Assembly (NCBI GenBank): GCA_014360015.1
Contig: JACIYJ010000004.1
Span: 1-64,000, forward strand
From: Candidatus Aminicenantota bacterium
GTDB lineage: Bacteria; Acidobacteriota; Aminicenantia; Aminicenantales; Saccharicenantaceae
Direction of reading: 5' to 3'
DNA: 64,000 nucleotides
The notes under the pieces were generated by a model. That model was given only the letters and a program-made list of their open reading frames with translations. It made no database searches and had not been told where the DNA came from. The position numbers and the translations under genes are program-made. This document shows, in pieces, positions 53,355-62,276 of the stretch (position 1 is the first letter of the stretch; the number at the start of each line of letters is the position of its first letter).

Positions 53355-53995
53355 AACTTAGGCATAATATGCCAAATTCCTTCTTTACTTATGACCGACA
53401 CCACACTTGCTGCCGAATCTAAATTTAGGGAATACACCTCATTTTTTCACTGCTTTTGGAAAGAACAATTTATATATCGCTATTAATTTGAAAAATCCTC
53501 TGACATTAGACTAATAAAAGGCAAACTTAATCAATCATCCGCCATACTCATTGTTAAAAAGAGTTAAAGATCATGGACCCGCCGCACCGGTTTTCTTCCC
53601 AGTTTTCTAAGATCCGGCCAGACCAAGAAATTAGGTAAATATGTAGGATGTCCCCAGTTTTTTGCCTCGGGAGAAATCAGGAAACGCGTAGGACGTCCCC
53701 GGTTTTTTATCCCCGTTTTTTAAAAAGAAGGCAACATTTTCCCTTCCTTTTATGTATTCATTATTGAATTTGTGCTAAGCTTCAGCGATTTCGATCACAA
53801 ATTCGCGCTCGGGCCTGGTCGGCCAGGAAAGCGCATCGGCCAGGATAGCCGGTCGGCCTCAGCCCGGTCGCTAAGGCTAAAATTAAAAATCCATTACGAA
53901 AAATCCTCATCAGGAGTAAGATAATAAATGAAATCTGCAGGCAAAATCAGAAGTTGCAGCGGCCGCGAGCAGAGCTTTAGCAGAGCTTTAGCTTC
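53355..53995. other. 640-bp region with a family B cluster and GC-rich hairpins
   Basis: No gene recognised. A double family B unit in minus orientation occupies 53627-53702, with a truncated head following. Around 53805-53880 the DNA is GC-rich with repeated GGCC-containing inverted repeats (CCTGGTCGGCCAGG near 53815), unlike its surroundings. Confidence 0.5.
53627..53720 (-). repeat. Family B double unit (orphan)
   Basis: Plus-strand text GAAATTAGGTAAATATG, TAGGATGTCCCC, spacer ending CTCGGGA, GAAATCAGGAAACGCG, TAGGACGTCCCCGG. It has the same two-copy build as 36196-36280 and 60773-60857 but is not at a gene end. Confidence 0.88.
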
Positions 53996-56900
53996 GTGGC
54001 CATCGGCGCCAGCGGTAACAGCCGTAACCGCAACAAATTCGTCCTCATCCGAACTCACAGTAATCGCGCTGGCAATGATTTTAACCTCCATGACTCCAAA
54101 AGCATTCCCGTCAATTGTCCCATCGCTGACAATAATCCAGGGTCCTCTTCCAGAATTTTCCCAGGCAGCACAGCCCTTCCCACATCTGAATTCAATCCGT
54201 CAACCCAGCCCTCCCCAGCTCTCCAAACAAGCCAAGCCAAAAATTCACCAGCGTCTTCTGCCCTTTTTTCCGGCTCTTTTTCTTCTTCTCTAACTCATTT
54301 AACTCATTTTTTCGGCCTTTATATTCATACTATTCTTTCTTTAGTCTTTTTTATTTTTCTTATTTCTTCTATATTTCTGACTTCCAGTCTTAATGCCTTC
54401 GCCCAGGAAAAACAAAAAGCCCAGACTCCCCAAAAGTCTCCGGCCTCAGCCTCCCAATCTTCCCAAATCACTCAAACGGCTCATACCCAGTCCATTTCTC
54501 CCACCTCCCCCAACCCCAACCTCAACCAGAAAAAAATTGCCTACACCCACCGACTCAACCCTCATGCCCCCACCATCGACGGCCGCCTCGACGACCCCGC
54601 CTGGCAAACTGGCGAATGGTTTTCTGATTTTATCCAGTTCCACCCCTATGAAGGACAGCCTCCAACCGAGCAAACAGCTTTCAAAATCGTCTATGACGAC
54701 AGCCACCTCTTCCTCGCCATCCGCTGCTACGATTCGCAACCGCAGACCATAGAACGCCGCCTCAGCCGGCGCGACAACACCTCGGGCGATTACATCCTGG
54801 TCTTCTTCGATAGCCTCCAAGACCTGCGCACCAGTTACTGTTTTGCGGTCAACGCGGCCGGGGTCAAAGCTGATCAGATTATTTCCAATGATAATTTCGA
54901 TGAAAACAATGTTGACATCTCCTGGGACCCGGTCCGGGAAGTCAAAACTGCTATCGACGAGCAGGGCTGGACGGCCGAGATGAAGATCCCATTTTCCCAG
55001 CTACGCTTCGACAACAAAGAGGAACAGGTCTGGGGTTTTGAAGTGATGCCCCAGCTCTTCAGGAAGAACGAAATCTCGCTCTGGCAGCACATTCCCAAGA
55101 ATGCTCCCGGCTGGGTCAGCCAGTTCGGTGAGTTGCGCGGTATTGTGGGCCTGAAGCCGCCGCGCCAGATTGAGATTATTCCTTACACTGTGGGGGCGCC
55201 TACGTTCCTTCCCACAGGAAGCCGGAAACCCATTTTCCAGCGGACACGAAAAAAATCTGTTTGGCGGGCTTGACGGAAAGATAGGACTCACTCATGACCT
55301 GACTCTTAATTTCACCTTCAACCCGGATTTCGGTCAGGTTGAAGCTGACCCTTCGGTCATCAACCTCACAGCCTACGAGACTTATTTTGAAGAAAAGAGG
55401 CCTTTCTTCGTTGAAGGTCAGAACATCACCAATTTTCAGATAACCGGCGGCGATGGTGATTTTTCTTACGACAACCTATTTTACAGTCGCAGAATTGGTC
55501 GTGCGCCACAGATTTATCCTGACACCAGCGGCTATTGCAGTATTCCGCAATCGACAACCATCCTTGGAGCCGTCAAGCTATCGGGGAAAACCAGAAACGG
55601 CTGGTCCATCGGCCTGCTGGAAGCCCTAACCGCAAAAGAAACTGCCTCTATCTACGAGCCCGAGAGCGAAGTTTAAGGGAGCGCGGTGGCTGAGCCGATG
55701 ACCAATCACTTAGTCTTCAGGCTGTCAAAAGATTTCCGGCAGGGTGCCACCATCATCGGTGCGATGTTCACTGGCGTTAACCGCAATCTTGACGAGCAAA
55801 CCGAAGACCTGCTTCATCGCTCCGCCTACACCGGAGGCTTTGACCTTTACCACAGCTGGAAGAATCGGCAGTACTATTTCTCGCTAAAACTGGTCAGCAG
55901 CGGAGTTTTCGGCACAGAAGCAGCGATTCAGCGCACTCAGGAATCTTCGGTTCATTATTACCAGCGGCCGGACGCCGATTACCTGACCTATGACCCGACT
56001 CGGCGGTCACTCTACGGCCATGGCGGGTCAGTAGATTTTGGACGGATGGGCGGGTCAAACCTTCTTTTTGCCACCGGCCTGACCTGGCGCTCGCCCGGGC
56101 TGGAGCTGAATGATGTGGGATTCTTGAGGTCGGCCGATACCGCCATGCAATACCTGTGGATGGGCTACCGCTTCTATAAGCCATTCAGTTTTTTCAGAAA
56201 CCTCAACATCAACTTCAACCAGTGGACTGGCTGGAATTTTGGCGGCGAAAGAATTTTCGCTGGCGGAAATATCAATGCCTGGGCTCAGTTCAAGAATTAC
56301 TGGAGCCTGAGTTTTGGTATAAACCGGCAGTTCAGCGGACTGTCGCAGAGCGCTCTGCGCGGGGGACCGTTGCTCAGAGTGGCACCAGCGGTCAACATCT
56401 GGACCTTCGTCCAGACCGATATGAGGAAAAAGGTGCGCCTGTCGGTGAACGGACAGTGCAGAAAAGCACTGAACGGGGATAATCTCAGCATCAACCTGGG
56501 ACCACAGATTTCATACAATCCAGTGCCGGCTTTTGACCTCTCGCTCAAGCCATCATACTCAGTTTTCAGGAGCGAGCTTCAGTACGTAAACACAGCTGAG
56601 TTCGCGGGCGAAAAAAGATACCTGGTTGGCAAGATTGACCAGAAGACTGTGTCCATAACCATGCGCCTCAACCTGAGCCTGACGCCTGACCTGTCCATAC
56701 AGTTCTACGGAATGCCTTTTATTTCAGCCGGAAAATATAGCCGGTTTAAAATGATAACCGAGCCCAGAGCAAAAGAATGGCAGAACAGGTATCATGTGTT
56801 TGGTGAGAACGAGATTGGATACGATGCGGGAAGCGGGACTTACGCCGTAGACAAAAACGGAGACGGGATTACTGATTATTCTTTTTCTAATCCCGATTTT

Positions 56901-57032
56901 AACTTCTTACAGTTCAGATCAAACCTGGTGCTGAGGTGGGAATACAGACCCGGCTGCACGCTGTTTTTAGTCTGGACGCAGGGCCGAACTGAGTTCGGCT
57001 ACAGCGGCCTGATGGATTTTAGTGGATTTTAA
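53996..57032 (+). pseudogene. Broken DUF5916 outer-membrane protein copy
   Basis: A second DUF5916 gene with three lesions. (1) A one-base shift near the G5 run at 55192-55196: the first frame ends RKPIFQRTRKK, while the correct continuation GNPFSSGHEKNLFGGLDGK is in the next frame. (2) An in-frame TAA at 55674-55676 between EPESEV and GSAVAEP. (3) A missing C-terminus: the protein stops at MDFSGF, about 25 residues before the FKFSYRF-type end of its relatives, exactly where two family B repeats begin. Diagnostic motifs are PTIDGRLDDPAW, NPDFGQVEADPSVINL, EKRPFFVEG and LFYSRRIGR. Its N-terminal 100 residues before the signal segment are Ser/Thr/Pro-rich and odd, with no good start codon. Confidence 0.88.
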
Positions 57033-57086
57033 AATGGGGGACGTCCTATTAAAATGGGGGACGTCCTACGCGTTTCCTTATTTTTA
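57031..57086 (+). repeat. Nested family B units at the DUF5916 pseudogene end
   Basis: AAAATGGGGGACGTCCTA (truncated head) then AAAATGGGGGACGTCCTACG with CGTTTCCTTATTTTT. The TAA of the pseudogene overlaps the first base pair of the element. Confidence 0.88.
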
Positions 57087-57420
57087 AGGCGGGAAGCCCT
57101 GAAAAAAAGGGACACCTTGTTCAGGCCCCGCCCGACTTATTTACCAAAATTTAACCAATCAATACCGATTAATAATTAATATGAATCTGAACCATTTAAT
57201 CTAACCATCAGATTGGCTGGTCAGCTTGGCATTGCCGCCACCTTTTCAAAACCAAAGCCCACCACTTCAAGTGTAGGCGCTCAACCCCCCCCCGCTTAAG
57301 CCATAAACTGGGTCTTAAGCCATACGCTGTGGCTTGGCTAACCTGCCTTTTACCAATAACGAATAAAGCGAATAATTAGCGGGGAATAAAATTAGCAAGA
57401 GGTGAATAAATAGAGGTTAA
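57087..57420. other. Spacer between the DUF5916 pseudogene and mnmA
   Basis: AT-rich. It contains a run of nine to ten Cs near 57286 and a direct repeat CTTAAGCCATA (two copies near 57295-57330). No gene seen. Confidence 0.4.
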
Positions 57421-57497
57421 TATATAGGTAAGCTGTCACCAAATTTCCCATTTCTCTCGGGAGAAATCAGGAAACGCGTAGGGCGTCCCCCGTTTTC
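57421..57497 (-). repeat. Family B double unit at the 3' end of mnmA
   Basis: Diverged copy (TATAGGTAAGCTGTCACC) then CTCGGGA, GAAATCAGGAAACGCG and TAGGGCGTCCCCCG. It abuts the mnmA stop codon (57498-57500) in the gene's orientation. Confidence 0.88.
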
Positions 57498-59051
57498 TTA
57501 CCGCCGGATGAAGCCGGCGCCAAGGACAGCCTCTCCATCGTAGAACACGGCTACTTGGCCTGGGGTGATGGCTTTGTAGGGAGTGAGGAGAGTGACTTTG
57601 GCTGTGTCCGGTATGATTAACTCCGAAATTCCTGACACTGATTCCTCATTTCTTACGTTATTCTTTTTATCTCTTATATTCTTCTGCCCTATTTCATTAC
57701 CCTTGGTGAAGAATCCTGATCTTTCAGTAAGCTTGACTGAAATATCCCTGCCTTCAGCCATGCCGACAGTAGCATTATCAGAAGACATGACAATAAACCG
57801 GCATTGAAGTTCCGGTGATTTGTAGCGCACTTTGACTGTGGCTTCGATTGTCTCGCCGGGAGCGGGGATGCGGGCAATCCAGTTGATATGGTCTACGTAA
57901 AATTTCTGGGTGAGAAGGTCCTTCTCCTCGCCGATGTAGACGGTGTTGGTGGCGGCATCGATTCGGACCACGTAGAGCCGGCCGGTGCTGGCGATGCCCA
58001 GGCCACGTCGCTGTCCGATGGTGTAATTTTCAATGCCGTTATGATGGCCGAGGATGCGGCCGCTTAAGTCTTTGATGGGCCCGGGAGTGCCTTTTTTGAG
58101 AAGCTCGCGGTAATCGCCTGCGTAAAAATCCTGGCTTTCTTCTTTGTCGCTAACGGGAAGGCCGTAGTCGCGGGCGATTTTTCTGACCTCAGCTTTGGTC
58201 AGGTCGCCGAGCGGAAAAAGGGCACGCGCCAGCTGTTCCTGGCTGAGCAGTGATAGAAAATAGGACTGGTCTTTGGAGGCGTCGCGGGCTTTGAGCAGAA
58301 GCCAGCGGCCAGTTGAGTCATCGTGGCTGACGCGGGCGTAATGACCGGTGGCAAAATAATCATGATCAAGGCCCAGCTTGCGGCAGCCTTCAACCAGCAG
58401 TCCGAATTTAATCTCAGCGTTGCATTTAACGCATGGATTAGGTGTCCGGCCGCGGGCATATTCCTCACGGAAGTAATTCAGGATGCGGGTCTCATATTCC
58501 TGATGAAGGTCAACCACATAAAAAGGAATTCCGATGTGGTGGGCGACGGCTTCAGCTTCCTTAATTTCTTCGTCTTCATTGTCGCCGAAGCAGGACAGCC
58601 GGCGGCCTGGGCGGGTCGATGCAGTCGGGGCAGAAGGACAAATGGATTGAGGGGAGCTGGCACACTGGGATGGCTGAGTCGGAGTAGTCGGAGTAGAAGT
58701 CAGGTGCGACTGAAAAAAGTCCGAAGATTGAGAAATCTGAAGTGAGTCGGGTGGCCGGGATGCAGCAGATGATGAAGAGGGGGAGGAAGATTCGGAAGGT
58801 TTAGATGAATCAGACTGTCGAGCTGAGCTCCCCGGGCGTGAACCACCTATCTTTGAGCCACCCTCAGCAGAGTCCCCCGGGCTTAACCCAGTTGTCTCTG
58901 AGTCGGCCATTGCTGAGCCTCCTGGCGGCGAGCCTATCCTCATAGTAACGCCGATCACTTCATAGCCTGCCTGTTTCAGCAGAAGTGCGGCCACAGACGA
59001 GTCCACTCCGCCGCTCATCCCGACCAGCACTCTTTTCCTCTGCGCCATCAT
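57498..59051 (-). CDS. mnmA: tRNA-specific 2-thiouridylase MnmA with large low-complexity insert
   Basis: MnmA thiolates U34 of tRNAs for Lys, Glu and Gln. Conserved parts: GMSGGVDSSVAALLL (PP-loop), GVTMRI, CFGDNEDEE, TPNPCVKCN, FATGHYAR, KDQSYFL, the late GQRRGLGIA and the C-terminal GQVAVFYDG. A Ser/Thr/Pro/Gly-rich insert of about 112 residues (58599-58934) splits the first domain after GVTMRI, and a second charged insert (near 57615-57725, KGNEIGQKNIRDKKNNV) lies in the barrel. Normal length is about 360 residues; this has about 517. The ATG at 59051 follows TATAAT (59058-59063) by 6 bases, so the mRNA may be leaderless. A TTG at 59057 extends the frame. Confidence 0.92.
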   Translation of the reverse strand: MMAQRKRVLVGMSGGVDSSVAALLLKQAGYEVIGVTMRIGSPPGGSAMADSETTGLSPGDSAEGGSKIGGSRPGSSARQSDSSKPSESSSPSSSSAASRPPDSLQISQSSDFFQSHLTSTPTTPTQPSQCASSPQSICPSAPTASTRPGRRLSCFGDNEDEEIKEAEAVAHHIGIPFYVVDLHQEYETRILNYFREEYARGRTPNPCVKCNAEIKFGLLVEGCRKLGLDHDYFATGHYARVSHDDSTGRWLLLKARDASKDQSYFLSLLSQEQLARALFPLGDLTKAEVRKIARDYGLPVSDKEESQDFYAGDYRELLKKGTPGPIKDLSGRILGHHNGIENYTIGQRRGLGIASTGRLYVVRIDAATNTVYIGEEKDLLTQKFYVDHINWIARIPAPGETIEATVKVRYKSPELQCRFIVMSSDNATVGMAEGRDISVKLTERSGFFTKGNEIGQKNIRDKKNNVRNEESVSGISELIIPDTAKVTLLTPYKAITPGQVAVFYDGEAVLGAGFIRR

Positions 59052-59072
59052 GACCAAATTATAGCATTTTTA

Positions 59073-59273
59073 AAATGGTGACGCCCTACATGTTTCCTGA
59101 TTTTCATGGCTAAAACATCAAAAAATGGTGACGCCCTACGCGTTTCCCTATTTTTTGTATTTCTTTCGAGTCTGCATAGGAAAGCATATGGGAAAAGTCA
59201 AAAAACTGAAAACACAAAGGCGACAAAAACTTGACAAAAACTTGTGATGCCTTACACCTTTCCTGATTTTTTT
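59073..59273 (+). repeat. Family B units upstream of the RAYT gene
   Basis: Copies at 59073-59105 (GGTGACGCCCTACATG with TTTCCTGATTTTC), 59121-59156 (GGTGACGCCCTACGCG) and 59243-59273 (diverged, CTTGTGATGCCTTACACC). All face the transposase gene. Confidence 0.88.
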
Positions 59274-59320
59274 CTCTCATATGATACAAAAATCTTCGCT
59301 CCTCCGTCTATTCAAGTGCT

Positions 59321-60001
59321 ATGCCAAGGTTAGCCAGAATAATCATGCCAGGCATCCCTCACCACATCGTCCAGCGCGGCAACCGAAATCAGGTAGTTTT
59401 CTTTTCGGACGAGGATAAAGAGCTTTTTCTGAAAATTCTGGCCTTTCACTGCCGCAAAGAAAACATTGCCATCTGGTGCTACTGTTTGATGAATAATCAT
59501 TTTCATCTGATTGCTGTGCCGGAAAACCCTGCCAGCCTGGCGCGGGCCATTGGCCAAACTCAGCGCAAATATACCTGGTTTGTCAATGCCCGCAACAACT
59601 GGAAGGGCCATCTCTGGCAGGATCGATTCCAGTCTTTTGCGATGGACGAAATCCACCTATACAACTGCGTCAGATATGTCGAGCGCAACCCCGTCAGAGC
59701 CGGCCTGGTCAACCTGGCCGAAGAATATCCATGGTCAAGTGCCAGAGCCCATGTCTTTGGATTCAAGGACCCGGTCCTTAGCCCTATGCGCGCGCTCTCT
59801 TATATCACCGATTGGAGCGCCTATCTCCGCGGTCAAGAAACAGACGAAGAATTAGAATTGCTGAGGAAGACTTCTCGCACCGGCCGACCACTTGGCAGCG
59901 ATGATTTCGTGCAGCATCTGGAAAAAAACCTCGGCCGGGCTATCAGACCCAAAAAGCCAGGCCGTCATAAAAAGATGATGCCCCTTGCAGTCCACTCATA
60001 A
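59321..60001 (+). CDS. REP-associated tyrosine transposase (RAYT, Y1 HUH family)
   Basis: A 226-residue single-strand DNA transposase related to IS200 TnpA. Signatures: MPRLARIIMPGIPHHIVQRG, the HUH motif MNNHFH (His60, His62), RKYTWFVN, GHLWQDRF, and the tyrosine-bearing RYVERNPVRAGLV (candidate nucleophile Tyr119), followed by YPWSSA. RAYTs act on palindromic REP elements in the same genome. Family B copies in opposite orientations lie on both sides (59073-59273 plus, 60308-60392 minus). No typical IS200 TnpB partner is present. It is the likely mover of the repeat family. Confidence 0.93.
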   Translation: MPRLARIIMPGIPHHIVQRGNRNQVVFFSDEDKELFLKILAFHCRKENIAIWCYCLMNNHFHLIAVPENPASLARAIGQTQRKYTWFVNARNNWKGHLWQDRFQSFAMDEIHLYNCVRYVERNPVRAGLVNLAEEYPWSSARAHVFGFKDPVLSPMRALSYITDWSAYLRGQETDEELELLRKTSRTGRPLGSDDFVQHLEKNLGRAIRPKKPGRHKKMMPLAVHS

Positions 60002-60307
60002 ATTTCATAAGCGCAAGAAAATTTCCAACAAACTGACTAAAAACCGCTAGCCAATAAAAACAAAAAGACTCGACAATTACTCCAACTTTCCTGAAAAATA
60101 ACATCGAGCTCCCGATTAAATTGAAAGACCTTTGCCACTTTTTAATTTAACCAATTTAAGCCAAAAATCATAAAGCAAATAGGACGTCGCTTATTTTTGG
60201 TTATTAATCATTTCATAGGGCAGCCACCGTTTCTTACAAAGCGTTATCTAATTTTCACTTTTTGCATTTTCCAATTTTCTCTGAATCTTCCAGTCTGCTA
60301 ATTGGCA
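60002..60307. other. Spacer downstream of the RAYT gene
   Basis: AT-rich DNA with a possible degenerate family B head near 60178-60195 (AAATAGGACGTCGCTTA). No coding pattern and no continuation of the IS110 stub. Confidence 0.4.
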
Positions 60308-60392
60308 AAAATTAGGAAATATGTATTGCGTCACCTGATTTTCCGATACTCTTGGGAGAAATCAGGAAACGCGTAGGGCGTCACCAATTTTT
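60308..60392 (-). repeat. Family B double unit at the IS110 stub break
   Basis: AATTAGGAAATATGTATTG with CGTCACC, spacer with CTTGGGA, GAAATCAGGAAACGCG with TAGGGCGTCACC. The stop codon of the IS110 stub (60381-60383) is inside. Confidence 0.88.
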
Positions 60393-60509
60393 AATAGTTA
60401 CTGCTTCCCGCTCCGTCGGTATCCTGGCCCGGCCCACTTCTTGACCATTTTGATTCAAAATCACAAAATGACTATAATGCTTGTGTAGGTCAATATCTAC
60501 GTATTGCAT
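60381..60509 (-). pseudogene. IS110 family transposase stub (N-terminal 42 residues)
   Basis: Minus-strand frame from ATG 60509: MQYVDIDLHKHYSHFVILNQ, then GQEVGRARIPTE, the start of an IS110 DEDD transposase (the first catalytic Asp is in DIDLHK). AAGGAGG precedes the ATG and a TATAAT lies further up, so the 5' end is intact. The frame runs into a family B unit after about 38 residues and ends at its TGA. The other 300 residues of the usual transposase are missing. Confidence 0.8.
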
Positions 60510-60533
60510 CAGCCACCTCCTTGTGTTGGTTTT

Positions 60534-60560
60534 CCCCCAAAGGTCATCAACCTGGGGGGT
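60534..60560 (-). promoter_or_regulatory. Leader hairpin of the IS110 stub
   Basis: CCCCCAAAGG (60534-60543) can pair with CCTGGGGGG (60551-60559), a hairpin in the 5' leader between TATAAT and the ribosome binding site. This is probably part of the IS110 left end. Confidence 0.4.
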
Positions 60561-60772
60561 GGCGCAGCATTATATCACAATACTCATTACCTAATTTTTT
60601 TAGGGACATTAGACCGTCATAAATTAGTCGGAGCTTTTCATCATTGGAAGATTAAATTATTATCAGCCGGCGCGGCGCCAGGTTCTCTTTTGTCGAAAAA
60701 TAGAAGAAAACCGCCGGGTAATGGCGCGGATCCAACGCCAGAATGTCAGGGATAATCACCGCTCTGAGGGAA
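60561..60772. other. Spacer between the IS110 stub and the TauE gene repeats
   Basis: No gene recognised; may contain the rest of the IS110 left end and its insertion point, which cannot be fixed by eye. Confidence 0.3.
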
Positions 60773-60857
60773 AAAATTAGGAAATATGTAAGACGTCCCC
60801 CGATTTTTCATTACCCTTGGGAGAAGTTAGGAAACGCGTAGGACGTCACCCGTTTTC
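60773..60857 (-). repeat. Family B double unit at the TauE 3' end
   Basis: AATTAGGAAATATGTAAG with ACGTCCCCCG, spacer with CTTGGGA, GAAGTTAGGAAACGCG with TAGGACGTCACCCG. The element overlaps the last base pairs of the TauE stop codon. Confidence 0.88.
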
Positions 60858-61956
60858 AGAAGAAGAGGAAACGGAGAGCAACGAAAATCAGGAAGATTCC
60901 GTAGAGGAGCTTGACCGTGTCGCCCGGCATCTTGATGTTGATTCTGGCGCCAAACACCGTGCCCAGCACGAGACCGAGGGCCAGCAGAGCGGCAATTCTC
61001 AGGTCGAGCGTTCCGGCTTTGTAATAATAAATGACTCCGGGAAGACCCACCGGCGCCAGCAGCGCTCCAAGGGAAGTGGCAATGGCTCTTTTCGGCGGAT
61101 AATGAAAGAAAAGTATCAGAAACGGCACGATGATGTTGCCACCGCCGATACCGAACATCCCGGCCATCACGCCAGCTACGAGCCCCACCCCCACAAGCGC
61201 CAGGAAATGCGGCTTAGAGTGTGATTCGGGGATGCCCCGGGCATCAGAGTTACCTGGGACGTTTGAAGCACCAGCTGGTAATGATGCTGTCCTCATCGAC
61301 TCACTCAAGGCGCCTCCATGAGCCGCCGCGTCCTGATTCATCTGTTCCCGAGCTGACGTTCCATAACCTCCGTTAACTCCACTTACTCGAATCTCAGTAG
61401 TTTCAGATGCAGATGAAGTTCCAACCTGAAAGGATTTTCTTACTCCGTCATATCTCTCTGGTGATTCTGTCACTGATTTCTCTTCAGTCGGAATATGCTG
61501 TTCTCCTTCCTCGACTTTGAGCCCGGGCTTGGCCTGGCCCGGCTTATCATTTCGCTGGGCTCCATCATTTTTAGTTCCAAATAATTTTTTAATTCTTCCT
61601 ACAGGCTTAATAAAAGTCCAGCTCACATACAGGCAAAAAAGTGCATAGAGCTTGCGCATCACATCAGCAGGTAAACTGTGGGCCAGCCAGGCGCCGACGA
61701 CTACCGAAATCACCAGGCCAGTGGCAATGAAGATGGACCCGCGAACATCAATCAGCTTCGCCCGATAATAGGCCATCACCCCCAAAATCCCCACCGGCAG
61801 CAGTATTGCCGCCAATGAAGTCCCCGTGGCTTTAATCAGCGGGAAATGAGCCAGAAGGACCATGGCCGGCACCATGACGATTCCGCCTCCTATGCCAAAT
61901 AGCCCGGAAAATATCCCGGCAAGAAAACCAATAACCACAACTAACATTCCGTTCAT
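60856..61956 (-). CDS. TauE/SafE-type permease with long central insert
   Basis: A 366-residue inner-membrane protein of the TauE/SafE family (sulfite/sulfonate or related anion export). Two homologous halves are visible: GFLAGIFSGLFGIGGGIVMVP with TSLAAILLP, and the second GLVAGVMAGMFGIGGGNIIVP with TSLGALLAPVGLPGV. Between them lies a hydrophilic insert of about 125 residues (61210-61596) rich in Ser, Thr, Gly, Glu and Asp, far longer than the usual loop. The C-terminus is short (LRFLFF) and abuts a family B repeat. No clear ribosome binding site. Confidence 0.9.
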   Translation of the reverse strand: MNGMLVVVIGFLAGIFSGLFGIGGGIVMVPAMVLLAHFPLIKATGTSLAAILLPVGILGVMAYYRAKLIDVRGSIFIATGLVISVVVGAWLAHSLPADVMRKLYALFCLYVSWTFIKPVGRIKKLFGTKNDGAQRNDKPGQAKPGLKVEEGEQHIPTEEKSVTESPERYDGVRKSFQVGTSSASETTEIRVSGVNGGYGTSAREQMNQDAAAHGGALSESMRTASLPAGASNVPGNSDARGIPESHSKPHFLALVGVGLVAGVMAGMFGIGGGNIIVPFLILFFHYPPKRAIATSLGALLAPVGLPGVIYYYKAGTLDLRIAALLALGLVLGTVFGARINIKMPGDTVKLLYGIFLIFVALRFLFF

Positions 61957-62276
61957 CCCGTGAATTATACAAAAAATATAAGCAGGATTGTAAGAGTAAA
62001 AAATTTTAATTTTATTTTGGGGACGTGTACCTCTGTCCCTGCTTTTCGCCCATCATAACTTCTTCATAATAAATAAGATAATTTTTGGAGGGGGACAGGA
62101 TACTCTGTCCCTGTTTTATATCTTTTTTTATATCAATAAGTTACAAAATTAAATTTGGTACACGAGTAACACGTCCCCAATTCGAATCCCCATTTTGATG
62201 TTTTCCTTTTTTCCTTCATATTTTCACCAATTTCTTTTATAATTTAAATGTTATTTGGAATATACCAGGGTAAATA
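61957..62276. other. Spacer with family A repeats upstream of the MntA gene
   Basis: Family A copies at 62019-62040 and 62091-62112 (each ending GTCCCT) and a diverged half at 62158-62178 (ACGAGTAACACGTCCCC). The rest is AT-rich without gene pattern. Confidence 0.75.

Noticed and set aside
55160-55300. Programmed frameshift in the DUF5916 copy
   Set aside because: The gene also has an in-frame stop and a lost C-terminus, so decay is the simpler explanation; the G5 run could also be a sequencing error.
60504-60755. 83-residue plus frame near the IS110 stub
   Set aside because: Antisense to the transposase start and its leader hairpin; no recognisable motif.
60817-61224. 135-residue plus frame opposite TauE
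   Set aside because: Charged antisense shadow of a membrane protein gene.
62158-62180. tRNA-like text TTCGAATCCCC
   Set aside because: No cloverleaf can be folded around it; the segment is a diverged family A half repeat.
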